Below, in pieces: positions 8,906-17,089 of a stretch of DNA of 64,000 nucleotides. How positions within the stretch are numbered: position 1 is the stretch's first letter; every line of letters starts with the position of its first letter. The notes below the pieces were generated by a model. That model was not told where the DNA came from. It was given only the letters and a program-made list of their open reading frames with translations, and searched no databases. The stretch is taken from NCBI GenBank assembly GCA_902590395.1, contig CACIWQ010000004.1, positions 5,001 to 69,000 on the forward strand, written 5' to 3'. The DNA is from an uncultured Pelagibacteraceae bacterium. Its GTDB lineage: Bacteria; Pseudomonadota; Alphaproteobacteria; Pelagibacterales; Pelagibacteraceae. The position numbers and the translations under genes were made by a program.

Positions 8906-10645
8906 ATGCAAAAAATTTATAAAGCTTGGGGAATACTTTCATCAAGTGAAAGGAAAATATTTATATTTTTGGTTATAATGAAAATTATAGGCATGTGCTT
9001 AGAAGTATTTGGTATTGCACTTATTATTCCCTTAATTTCAATTATATTAAAAGAAGATACAGAATTTTTTAACATAGATTTTTTTGATTTTTTTGAATCA
9101 TTTGGCTTTGCAGGCCAGGACAATCTTACAACTTCAATAATTTTTTTTATAGTATTTGTTTATTTAATCAAAAATTTATTTTTAATGTTTTTGGCTTGGA
9201 CAGATTCTAAATTTGCTTATGGAGTTGCAGCAAGACTTTCTAGAGATCTTTTTAAAGGTTATATAAATCTGCCTTATAATTTTTATCTTAAAAGAAATAC
9301 ATCTAAGTTTGTTTATAACGCCACATCAGCAGTTGATTTATACAAATATGCCCTGACTCATTTAGCTACACTTGTATCAGAATTATTTATTTTAATTGGT
9401 TTATCTACTTTTTTAATAATTATAGAACCTTTCGGTTTTGTATGCGCTTCGTTACTAATCGGATTAATTTCTGTAATTTATTACAAGATTCACAAGAAAA
9501 AGGTTGCTGATTGGGGTGAAAAAACTCAATTTCACCAAAAATCGAGAATAAAAAATTTGATGCAAGGTTTCGGTGCTATTAAGGATATAATTATATTAGG
9601 TCTTCAAGATTTTTTTACAAAAATGTACGATATCCATAATATTGGGACCGCTAAAATGACTCAAAAAAATCACGTAATAAGTGCTTATCCAAAATACATC
9701 TTAGAAGTTTTTGGCGTTATAGGAATTTTGTCTTTACTTATGATACTTCAAGCTAAAACAGAAAATGTTGAAAATATAATTATCATACTTGGAGTTTTTG
9801 CAGCTGCATCATTTAGACTTATGCCTTCAGCAAATAGGATATTATACGCATTACAAGGATTTCGTTTTTCTATTGCAACGGTAGATAATTTAAGTAATGA
9901 ATTAAATTTATTTAATAAATATAATTTAAATAAAAAAAACAATATAAAATTAAACGATTTTAATAAACGTTTATCAAATTTTCAAAAATTTGAAATAAAT
10001 AATGTAAGTTACAAATATCCCGACACAGAAAAAAAAATTTTAACTAATATTTCTCTAACAATGAACAAAGGAGAAATACTAGGCATATCGGGAAAAACAG
10101 GATCAGGAAAGAGCACCTTGGTAGATATTATCACGGGCCTGTTAGAAGATTACGATGGTCAAATAACGATAGATAAAAAAACTTATGATAAAGTTCCAAT
10201 CTTTTGGCAAAGAAATATTGGTTACGTTCCGCAAAATATATATTTATTGGATGATTCTTTAAAAAAAAATATAGCACTTGGTATTGATGATAAAGATATA
10301 GACAATCTTAAAATAAACGAAATAATAAATTTATCTGAACTCAATACGCTTGTAGAAAGTTTACCTCAAGGATTAAATACAGAAGTAGGGGAAAGAGGCA
10401 CAAGATTATCAGGGGGAGAAAAACAAAGAATTGGAATTGCACGAGCGTTATACAATAATCCAAAAGTACTTATATTTGATGAAGCAACAAATGCTTTAGA
10501 TATTAAAACTGAGGAATCAATAATGTCGTCGATATGTAAAATAAAAAAAGAAAAAGCTATACTTTTTATTTCACATAAAAAAGTAACATTAAGTTTTTGT
10601 GATAGAGTAGTGGAGTTAAAAAATGGACTACTTCAAAATAATTAA
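8906..10645 (+). CDS. ABC transporter, fused permease-ATPase (PglK/MsbA-type flippase)
   Basis: This 579-residue protein has about six N-terminal membrane helices (residues 15-310) and a C-terminal ATPase. Walker A is 'GKTGSGKST' near residue 397, the signature 'LSGGEKQR', Walker B 'VLIFDEATNALD', and the H-loop 'LFISHK'. It is a homodimeric exporter half like PglK or MsbA, which flip lipid-linked oligosaccharides or lipid A. It follows the regulator by 29 bases and is probably in the same transcript under operator site 3. The cargo is presumably the glycan made by this cluster. Confidence 0.85.
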   Translation: MQKIYKAWGILSSSERKIFIFLVIMKIIGMCLEVFGIALIIPLISIILKEDTEFFNIDFFDFFESFGFAGQDNLTTSIIFFIVFVYLIKNLFLMFLAWTDSKFAYGVAARLSRDLFKGYINLPYNFYLKRNTSKFVYNATSAVDLYKYALTHLATLVSELFILIGLSTFLIIIEPFGFVCASLLIGLISVIYYKIHKKKVADWGEKTQFHQKSRIKNLMQGFGAIKDIIILGLQDFFTKMYDIHNIGTAKMTQKNHVISAYPKYILEVFGVIGILSLLMILQAKTENVENIIIILGVFAAASFRLMPSANRILYALQGFRFSIATVDNLSNELNLFNKYNLNKKNNIKLNDFNKRLSNFQKFEINNVSYKYPDTEKKILTNISLTMNKGEILGISGKTGSGKSTLVDIITGLLEDYDGQITIDKKTYDKVPIFWQRNIGYVPQNIYLLDDSLKKNIALGIDDKDIDNLKINEIINLSELNTLVESLPQGLNTEVGERGTRLSGGEKQRIGIARALYNNPKVLIFDEATNALDIKTEESIMSSICKIKKEKAILFISHKKVTLSFCDRVVELKNGLLQNN

Positions 10646-10646
10646 G

Positions 10647-11477
10647 TTATTTGATTTTTAAAACTAATTTTTCGATAAATTTTTTAAAGTACACTAAATA
10701 AAAACCACCCAAGAAAATCATAATTAATCTAAAAAGTATTAAATAGTATATAAAGTTTGAAAGAATAATTTTATCATAACCAATTTCTATTAAAATTATC
10801 AATCCGATGAAATCTACTGTTCTAGCTCTATCATCAAGGAAACTTTGAAAAAAATTTTTTAAAAAAATTAAAAAACCTGAAATTTCATTTTCTTTATTGC
10901 TAATTTTATTTTTTATATTTTTAGATTTTACAATGGATTTTTTATTTTTATAAAATTTATACATTAAGTGATGGTAAGTATAATCTTTTATATCAAGAGC
11001 TTTAGTTGTGATTATCAATATCATGCAATATACAAAATGAATTTCTTGTGTAGAATTATACAAATACATTCCTAAACCGATTAAAAAACTAAACGACCCT
11101 ACAAGTCCACCCCACGAATCTAAAACATCACCCAACTCAGAAGTTTGTTTTTTTAATCTTGCTAAGAGTCCATCACTCCAATCAAATATTCCTTTAAAAA
11201 AAAATACAATTACACCAGTTACAATCATAATTTTTGATTCTGAACTTAATAAAATACCACCGATGACTCCTGACAAGGCGTAAGACAAAGAAATCCAATT
11301 TGGTTTTATTGGAGTATGTTGTATAAAAAACACAAAAAGAGCAGAAAGTTCAATTATGATTCTCGACTTGAGCGCGTTATAAGGAGAATGTAACCAGTCA
11401 TCAATATCTGCATTAGCTTCCCTGGTCAGTTTTCTTTGGGTTTTATAGTGAGCTTTTCTAATATTAATATAATTCAT
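10647..11477 (-). CDS. CDP-alcohol phosphatidyltransferase-family protein, variant active site
   Basis: The 276-residue membrane protein carries most of the CDP-alcohol phosphotransferase signature: D99-x2-D102-G103-x2-A106-R107, then G116-x3-D120. The final catalytic Asp (expected at 124) is Gly ('GDVLDSWGG'). Hydrophobic helices flank the motif and continue to the C-terminus. Family members transfer a phospho-headgroup from a CDP-alcohol to a lipid or polyol. Here a CDP-activated phosphonate would be a natural donor, given pepM 4 kb away. Its start lies 47 bases from operator site 4. The missing Asp means it may be inactive or may use altered chemistry. Confidence 0.75.
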   Translation of the reverse strand: MNYINIRKAHYKTQRKLTREANADIDDWLHSPYNALKSRIIIELSALFVFFIQHTPIKPNWISLSYALSGVIGGILLSSESKIMIVTGVIVFFFKGIFDWSDGLLARLKKQTSELGDVLDSWGGLVGSFSFLIGLGMYLYNSTQEIHFVYCMILIITTKALDIKDYTYHHLMYKFYKNKKSIVKSKNIKNKISNKENEISGFLIFLKNFFQSFLDDRARTVDFIGLIILIEIGYDKIILSNFIYYLILFRLIMIFLGGFYLVYFKKFIEKLVLKIK

Positions 11478-11517
11478 TGCAAATGTTTTTTTAACTTTAA
11501 CTATTTTAATAAATCCC

Positions 11518-11563
11518 TTAGTATGTTCATTATTTGAACATTAAATGAACTATATAGATATAA
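11518..11563 (+). repeat. 46-bp promoter/operator block, copy B
   Basis: Second copy of the block at 4234-4279, with two mismatches. It contains operator site 4 and the same TATATAGATATAA -10-like element, and ends 36 bases before the TTG start of rfbG. The shared geometry suggests that the phosphonate operon and the CDP-hexose operon are driven by equivalent promoters. Confidence 0.7.
11524..11540. promoter_or_regulatory. 17-bp operator palindrome, site 4
   Basis: TGTTCATTATTTGAACA, identical to site 2, lies between the divergent CDP-alcohol phosphatidyltransferase-like gene (start 11477) and the rfbG operon (start 11600). Confidence 0.7.
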
Positions 11564-11599
11564 TAAAAAAATTCAATAATTTAGAAAAAGAAAAAAGCT

Positions 11600-12670
11600 T
11601 TGATAAAAACATTTAGGAATAAAAATGTTGTTGTAACTGGGCATACCGGATTTAAGGGATCATGGTTAGTGGCCTGGCTACACTTGTTGGGGGCAAATAT
11701 AATGGGCATATCACTAGATCCCACCTCTAAACCATCTCACTTTGAATCTTTAAAAATTTCAAAAAAAATAATTGATGTAAGACTAAATTTATTAAATTTA
11801 AAACAACTTAAGAAAAAAATTTCAAATTTTAAACCAGATTTCGTTTTTCATTTGGCAGCACAATCAATTGTAAGTAAATCTTATAAAGAACCCTTATTGA
11901 CCTGGCATACAAATTTAATTGGTACTTTAAATGTTTTGGAGGCTTTAAAAAGTTTAAATAAATTCTGCGTTGGCGTAATAATAACGAGCGATAAGTGCTA
12001 TAAAAATTTCGAAATTTCAAAAGGTTACAAAGAAACAGATATACTTGGTGGCGACGATCCCTATAGCGCATCAAAAGGAGCTGCTGAAATTGCAATTAAT
12101 TCATATATTAAATCTTTTTTATACAATAACAAAAAATTTAGAATCGCTAGCGCAAGAGCAGGAAATGTTATTGGCGGGGGAGACTGGAATTCAAGCAGAA
12201 TTATTCCCGATTGTATTAGAGCAGCAATAAAAAACGATACTGTAAAAATTCGCAATTTAAATGCAACCAGACCTTGGCAGCATGTAATAGAGTTAATTTA
12301 TGGATATCTTCTTTTAGCAAAAAAATTAAAAAATAATTCTAATATTCATGGAGAATCATTTAATTTTGGTCCACGCGAAAATTTAAATTATTCAGTTTTA
12401 GATGTTTTGAAAGAAATTAAAAAAAATTGGAAAAATTTTAAATGGAAAAAAATTAAATTTAAAAAAAATAAACTCAAAGAAGCTAAATTATTAAGTCTTA
12501 ATTGCAAAAAAGTTAATAAAATTTTAAAATGGAAACTATCTATGAATTTTTCTCAAACAATTAAAACTACAATAGAATGGTATAAAAATTACTACAATAA
12601 AAAAGAAAATGCTTTTTTAATTACATCTAAACAAATTAAAGAATATCAAAAAAAAATAGAAAAATTTTAA
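11600..12670 (+). CDS. rfbG: CDP-glucose 4,6-dehydratase
   Basis: A 356-residue extended short-chain dehydrogenase that converts CDP-D-glucose to CDP-4-keto-6-deoxyglucose. It has the NAD-binding 'VTGHTGFKGSWL' at residue 12, the RfbG-type 'SLDPTSKPSHFE', catalytic 'YSASKGAAE' near residue 155 and 'NVIGGGDW'. The start is TTG (TTGATAAAAACA); translation from it gives the conserved N-terminus and no ATG fits. RfbF, the enzyme making its substrate, is two genes downstream, so the pathway is coherent. Confidence 0.92.
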   Translation: MIKTFRNKNVVVTGHTGFKGSWLVAWLHLLGANIMGISLDPTSKPSHFESLKISKKIIDVRLNLLNLKQLKKKISNFKPDFVFHLAAQSIVSKSYKEPLLTWHTNLIGTLNVLEALKSLNKFCVGVIITSDKCYKNFEISKGYKETDILGGDDPYSASKGAAEIAINSYIKSFLYNNKKFRIASARAGNVIGGGDWNSSRIIPDCIRAAIKNDTVKIRNLNATRPWQHVIELIYGYLLLAKKLKNNSNIHGESFNFGPRENLNYSVLDVLKEIKKNWKNFKWKKIKFKKNKLKEAKLLSLNCKKVNKILKWKLSMNFSQTIKTTIEWYKNYYNKKENAFLITSKQIKEYQKKIEKF

Positions 12671-12683
12671 AAAATAGAAATAC

Positions 12684-13400
12684 ATGTTAAACGAAAAAAT
12701 TGCAGAAAAAAAAATAGATAATAACTTGGTATTAGCGGCTAATATTTTTTACAAACATAAAATAGATTATTGGTTTTGTCACGGAACACTTTTGGGTATT
12801 GTTAGGGACAAACAATTAATTGAGTGGGACCCAGACATTGACGTTGCTATTTGGGAAGAATCGGTTTCTAGAAGAAAAATCACAGAAATTATGACTATAA
12901 ATAATTTTAAACTTAAGACAGATTCTTTTTTTATTGGAGATAATTTATTAAGCTTTACTAAAGAAGGTGGAAGAAAAGTAGATATTCATTTCTATAAAAA
13001 AATGTATGATAAAATTAAGAATCAACATATGGCTGTTGTTTACATGTCATATTTACCGAAAAATATTTTTTTTAAAGTTTTGGATGTTCTTTCTATTGCT
13101 AAAACATATAGAGGAAAATATAAACTTTTTGTAAAAATATTTGGTATTTTTCAATCTTTCTTCTTATTTTTTAAAACAAAGCTAGTAAAAAAAAATATTT
13201 TTTACAAATCAGCTGGTTATTGTGAACCAATGGAACTTTTAAATGAATTCAAAGAAATTGAATTTTTTAATACTAAAGTAATTATACCTTCTAAATCCGA
13301 AGAGTGTTTGGAGTATATATATGGACAAGATTGGAAGATTCCAAAAAAAGACTTTTATTATGCGGAAGAGCGAAAAAATAGCCCAACAACAATAACTTGA
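12684..13400 (+). CDS. LicD/fukutin-family nucleotidyltransferase-like transferase
   Basis: A 238-residue protein with the LicD-type core 'WFCHGTLLGIVRDK' followed by 'WDPDIDVAIWEE' (about residues 31-57) and 'GRKVDIHFY'. The Asp pair in 'DPDIDVAI' is the metal site of this superfamily. LicD proteins transfer phosphocholine, and fukutin-like relatives ribitol phosphate, from a CDP donor onto a sugar. In this cluster, which encodes cytidylyltransferases fused to or co-regulated with phosphonate enzymes, a plausible donor is a CMP-phosphonate. It sits between rfbG and rfbF in a tight operon. The true donor and acceptor are not evident from sequence. Confidence 0.7.
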   Translation: MLNEKIAEKKIDNNLVLAANIFYKHKIDYWFCHGTLLGIVRDKQLIEWDPDIDVAIWEESVSRRKITEIMTINNFKLKTDSFFIGDNLLSFTKEGGRKVDIHFYKKMYDKIKNQHMAVVYMSYLPKNIFFKVLDVLSIAKTYRGKYKLFVKIFGIFQSFFLFFKTKLVKKNIFYKSAGYCEPMELLNEFKEIEFFNTKVIIPSKSEECLEYIYGQDWKIPKKDFYYAEERKNSPTTIT

Positions 13401-13401
13401 C

Positions 13402-14115
13402 ATGCAAAATAAATATAAAAATATGAAAGTTGTTATACTAGCAGGTGGTTTTGGCACCAGACTATCAGAATATACAAAAACAATTCCAAAACCCATGATT
13501 AATGTTGGTGGCAAGCCAATACTTTTACATATTATGAAAATGTATGCCAAATATGGCTTTAAAGACTTTTACATTGCATTGGGATACAAGGGAAAAATAA
13601 TCAGAAATTTTTTTAAGAAAAGTATTTATGACTGGAATATTAATCTTATAGATACTGGAAAAAACACCATGACTGGCGGAAGATTAAAAAAATTAAAAAA
13701 ATATATTGGGAAAGAAACTTTTTTTATGACCTACGGAGATGGATTGTCAAATATAAACTTAAAAAAATTATTGAAATTTCATAAGAAAAAGAAAAAGTTG
13801 GTAACGTTAACCGCTGTAAGACCACCAGCTAGATTTGGAGCTCTTAAACTTAAAGGTCAGAACGTAAGTTATTTTAAAGAAAAATCAAGGGTCGACGAAG
13901 GATGGATAAACGGTGGTTTTTTTGTCATGGAGCCTGAATTTTTAAAGTTTATTAAAAGTGATAGCACTTATCTTGAACGTGAACCTTTGGAAAAAGCAAC
14001 TAAAAAAAAGGAATTAGTTGCATATAGACATGAAGGATTTTGGCAGTGCATGGACACAAAAAGAGATATGGATAAGTTAAATCAAATTATAAAAAAAAAG
14101 AAAATTAAATTTTGA
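13402..14115 (+). CDS. rfbF: Glucose-1-phosphate cytidylyltransferase
   Basis: Makes CDP-glucose from CTP and glucose-1-phosphate, the substrate of RfbG upstream. 'MKVVILAGGFGTRLSEYTK' is the nucleotidyltransferase signature, followed by 'KPMINVGGKPILLHIMKMYA' and 'TYGDGLSNI' for the metal-binding Asp. ATG 13402 directly follows the licD-like stop. ATG 13423 is an alternative that begins exactly at the conserved MKVVILAGG, giving about 230 residues. The 3' end overlaps the next gene by 4 bases. Confidence 0.92.
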   Translation: MQNKYKNMKVVILAGGFGTRLSEYTKTIPKPMINVGGKPILLHIMKMYAKYGFKDFYIALGYKGKIIRNFFKKSIYDWNINLIDTGKNTMTGGRLKKLKKYIGKETFFMTYGDGLSNINLKKLLKFHKKKKKLVTLTAVRPPARFGALKLKGQNVSYFKEKSRVDEGWINGGFFVMEPEFLKFIKSDSTYLEREPLEKATKKKELVAYRHEGFWQCMDTKRDMDKLNQIIKKKKIKF

Positions 14116-15026
14116 ATCCAAAAAAAGAAATATTGATTGTAGGTGGTACTGGTTTTATTGGCTATCATTTAGCTAAAAAAGCTCTAAAAAAAGGGTGGAC
14201 AGTCACTAGCATATCATCAAAGAAACCAAAAAAAATAAGATACTTACCAAAAATTAAATATATAATTTGCGATATTACAAAAAAACAACTTTTAAAAAAA
14301 AAAATTAATAAAAATTTTGACTATGTGGTAAATCTCGGTGGTTATGTAGATCATAAGAATAAAAGTAAAACTTTCAAAAGTCATTATATAGGTTGTAAAA
14401 ATTTAGTACAAATCTTTTTAGAAAGACCACCAAAAAATTTTATTCAAATGGGTAGTAGTGTAGAATATGGAAACTTAAAGTCACCTCAAAGGGAAAATTT
14501 TAAATTTAATACGAAATCAATTAAGTCGACATATGGAAAAGCTAAATTATTATCATCTAAATATCTTACAGATTTAAACAAAAAAAAACTTTTCCCATCT
14601 ACAATTTTACGTTTGTATTTAGCCTATGGTCCCAGGCAAGACATAAATCGATTTCTTCCAATTATAATAGCTGGGTGTTTAAAAAATAAAAAATTTCCAT
14701 GCTCTAATGGAAATCAGTTAAGAGACTTTGTACACGTAGATGATGTTGTAGAAGCGATAATCAAATCATTAAATAGCAAAAAAGGGGTAGGGCAAATAAT
14801 TAATATAGGATCAGGAAAACCAAAAAAAATTAAAAATATAATTGAAAATATAAGAAAAATTTTAATGAGAGGGAGACCTCAATATGGAAAAATTAAATTA
14901 AGAAGAGATGAAATTTTAAAACTATACCCAAGCATAGCAAAAGCTAAGCAAAAGATTAACTGGAGGCCAAAAATTTCTTTTGAACAAGGCCTTAAATCAA
15001 CAATTAAATTTTATGCAAACCAATAA
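14112..15026 (+). CDS. NAD-dependent epimerase/dehydratase (CDP-sugar reductase/epimerase-like)
   Basis: A 304-residue extended SDR with 'IVGGTGFIGYHLAKKAL' at the N-terminus, catalytic 'STYGKAKLLSSKYL' (YxxxK) near residue 140 and 'RDFVHVDDVVEAI'. It probably acts on CDP-4-keto-6-deoxyhexose, reducing or epimerising it like RfbJ or paratose synthase. The TTG start overlaps the rfbF stop by 4 bases. No RfbH-type CDP-4-keto-6-deoxyglucose 3-dehydrase is visible in the cluster, so a 3-deoxy product is not indicated; a plain CDP-6-deoxyhexose is more likely. Confidence 0.75.
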   Translation: MNPKKEILIVGGTGFIGYHLAKKALKKGWTVTSISSKKPKKIRYLPKIKYIICDITKKQLLKKKINKNFDYVVNLGGYVDHKNKSKTFKSHYIGCKNLVQIFLERPPKNFIQMGSSVEYGNLKSPQRENFKFNTKSIKSTYGKAKLLSSKYLTDLNKKKLFPSTILRLYLAYGPRQDINRFLPIIIAGCLKNKKFPCSNGNQLRDFVHVDDVVEAIIKSLNSKKGVGQIINIGSGKPKKIKNIIENIRKILMRGRPQYGKIKLRRDEILKLYPSIAKAKQKINWRPKISFEQGLKSTIKFYANQ

Positions 15027-15924
15027 ATTTAAAGATCAAAGTTTAGTTAGCGTCATAATGAATTGTTATAATGGAGAAACTTACCTTACCGAAAGCATTA
15101 AAAGTGTCATAAATCAAACTTACAAAAATTGGGAGTTAATTTTTTGGGATAATAGATCAACAGATAAAAGCGCAGAAATATTTAAAAGTTTTGATGACCC
15201 AAGATTAAAATATTTTCAATCAGAAGAGCATACAACTTTATATTTAGCTCGAGATCTAGCCATAAAGAAAACCAAAGGAGAATTTATAGCTTTTCTAGAT
15301 ACTGATGATTGGTGGTATCATCAGAAATTAGAGAAACAATTAACTAGATTTAATAAAGATAATATAGGGTTAGTTTTTTCTAATTTATTTTTTTATTATC
15401 AAAAAAGTGGAAAAAAAAAAATTTTTTCAAAAAAAAAATTGTATACAGGATCTGTTAGAAATAAAATTATTAAAGATTATCAAGTTGGACTCCAAAGCGT
15501 GATAATAAGAAAAAAAGCTTACGTAAATGCCCCAAATGGTTTTGACAGTAAATATAATATTATAGGGGATTTTGATTTTTTTGTTAGGTTAAGCGAAAGC
15601 TGGAATTTTGATTGTGTCCAAGAACCTTTAGCATATTACCGCATTCATGATAAAAATTTTTCTGATAAGAATATTGATTTAGAAATTAATGAACTTAAAT
15701 ACTGGCACGATAAATATATTGCTAATAATTTTTTAAATAAATCTGAATCTAACTATTTGATATCTAATATTGAGTATCTAAAATGTAAAAAATTAATTTC
15801 AAAAGGCAAAAGATTAAATGCACTATTTGGCATTTTTTTAATGAAAAATATTTCTTTTAAAATAAAACTATTATTAAGAATTTTGTTGCCCAATTTCTTA
15901 ATTATATGGTTTCAGAAATTTTAA
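15013..15924 (+). CDS. Family 2 glycosyltransferase
   Basis: GT-A glycosyltransferase with 'VSVIMNCYNGETYLTESIKSVINQTYKNWELI' at the N-terminus and the metal-binding DxD-type 'FLDTDDWW' near residue 90. It adds a sugar to the surface glycan from a nucleotide donor. The ORF track opens at 14980, but the ATG at 15013 lies just before the conserved domain and reduces the overlap with the upstream SDR gene from 47 to 14 bases, so I prefer it (about 303 residues). It ends the rfbG operon and converges on the SIS gene. Confidence 0.85.
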   Translation: MQTNKFKDQSLVSVIMNCYNGETYLTESIKSVINQTYKNWELIFWDNRSTDKSAEIFKSFDDPRLKYFQSEEHTTLYLARDLAIKKTKGEFIAFLDTDDWWYHQKLEKQLTRFNKDNIGLVFSNLFFYYQKSGKKKIFSKKKLYTGSVRNKIIKDYQVGLQSVIIRKKAYVNAPNGFDSKYNIIGDFDFFVRLSESWNFDCVQEPLAYYRIHDKNFSDKNIDLEINELKYWHDKYIANNFLNKSESNYLISNIEYLKCKKLISKGKRLNALFGIFLMKNISFKIKLLLRILLPNFLIIWFQKF

Positions 15925-15929
15925 ATTTT

Positions 15930-16499
15930 TTAACTTGGCAAATATTCACGTTTTCCAATAATTAAATCGACAATTGTTAGCAGCCATATTTGATGGACAT
16001 TTTCAACGAAGTTATAAGCCTTGCTTTCTATCCAAAAATTTATATTACCAAGTTTTGAGAGCGGGTTATCTTTATCATGGCCAGTAAAAGTTATTATCTT
16101 TGACATTTTTTTATTTTTTGCAGCTTTGCAAGCATTAACCATATTTTGTGATTTACCACTTGATGAGATTAAAATTAATACGTCATCTGGATCGCCATAA
16201 AAATCTATTGCTTTTTCAACCCATCTTTCATAGCCGTAGTCATTTGAAAAACAGGTAATCAGGTCAGCCTCATTATAATTTACACATCTAATATTTGCAT
16301 TTTTGGTCAAGTCCACGCTCACGTGACTCGCGATTGCAGCACTACCTCCATTTCCAAATATCATAATTTTATTTTTTTTTTTTTGAGCATCAATCAATAT
16401 ATTTTTTGTCTGAATTATTTTTTCAATTATTTTTTTATCCGGTGTTATGATTGATGAAAGATCTTTTAAGTATTTTTCTACAAAATTAAATTCAGACAT
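15930..16499 (-). CDS. SIS-domain protein, GmhA-like
   Basis: A 189-residue sugar isomerase-fold protein: 'IMIFGNGGSAAIASHVSVDL' and 'DVLILISSSGKSQNMVNAC' are the phosphosugar-binding loops of the GmhA/DiaA group. It may isomerise a 7-carbon or similar phosphosugar for a nucleotide-activated heptose. It follows a small nucleotidyltransferase by 3 bases on the minus strand, so the pair may form and activate a sugar. A GmhA-specific activity is not proven. Confidence 0.75.
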   Translation of the reverse strand: MSEFNFVEKYLKDLSSIITPDKKIIEKIIQTKNILIDAQKKKNKIMIFGNGGSAAIASHVSVDLTKNANIRCVNYNEADLITCFSNDYGYERWVEKAIDFYGDPDDVLILISSSGKSQNMVNACKAAKNKKMSKIITFTGHDKDNPLSKLGNINFWIESKAYNFVENVHQIWLLTIVDLIIGKREYLPS

Positions 16500-16502
16500 A
16501 AT

Positions 16503-16877
16503 TTATTTTAATTTTCCTTCCTTTCGCATTTCTTTTCTAATTTTAGTCGCAGAAATTTTTTGAATATTATCTGGCAAAATTACCTCTTCTATCGTATAGC
16601 CGACGCCTCTTCCATAGCTAATATTGGTTATATTAGGAACCAGCATTACTTTAAATCTATTTTTATATTTTGGTTCCAATCTTTCTATGATCTTAGATTT
16701 AACATATTCAAAATCGAAAGGATTGTCATCTACGCCCTGAACATCTCTTACTTGAATGCACACTTGTCCTGTTTTTTTTATAATTTCTTCAAAAAGAGCG
16801 TAGTGCCCATCATGAAAAGGCTGCCATCTTCCTAACATTTGTGCAGTAGGTTTTTTGTTATCCCATTCGTACGACAT
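16503..16877 (-). CDS. Small cytidylyltransferase-like nucleotidyltransferase
   Basis: About 124 residues from ATG 16877 (MSYEWDN). The 'GRWQPFHDGHYALF' segment carries the HxGH nucleotidyltransferase motif, and 'KISATKIRKEM' is the ISxTxIR-like motif near the C-terminus. It activates a phosphorylated substrate with a nucleotide, possibly the product of the SIS protein. The ORF track extends to 16910, but the inner ATG overlaps the stop of the upstream fragment by one base (TAATG coupling) and starts just before the conserved core. Confidence 0.75.
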   Translation of the reverse strand: MSYEWDNKKPTAQMLGRWQPFHDGHYALFEEIIKKTGQVCIQVRDVQGVDDNPFDFEYVKSKIIERLEPKYKNRFKVMLVPNITNISYGRGVGYTIEEVILPDNIQKISATKIRKEMRKEGKLK

Positions 16878-17089
16878 TATTTTATTTTCTCCGCTATTTT
16901 TATTGCCCATTGTTTAGCATTTTGAGTTGTAACGTGGCAATCGAATTTTTCAGGTTTTACAAACATAGCATTAGTATCATCATACCGACCTTTCTTAATA
17001 GTATCTATCCAAACAATATAATACGGACTTAGTATACGCTTGACCTTATTCTTGTAAAAGTTAAATTTATACAATGCCAGTCCTTTCAA
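16877..17089 (-). pseudogene. Truncated adenylylsulfate-kinase-like fragment
   Basis: The 70-residue ORF resembles only the C-terminal part of APS-kinase-like proteins found beside such nucleotidyltransferases ('YIVWIDTIKKGRYDDTNAMFVKP'). The P-loop half (Walker A, GLSGSGKT-type) is absent. On the minus strand, sequence upstream of 17089 is occupied by the start of the oppositely oriented gene at 17074. I read this as the stump of a kinase cut at a recombination junction. A functional stand-alone small protein cannot be excluded, since the reading frame is clean and coupled to the next gene. Confidence 0.55.

Noticed and set aside
12045-12255. Overlapping short ORFs inside rfbG
   Set aside because: They lie within conserved rfbG coding sequence in other frames and show no recognisable domain.
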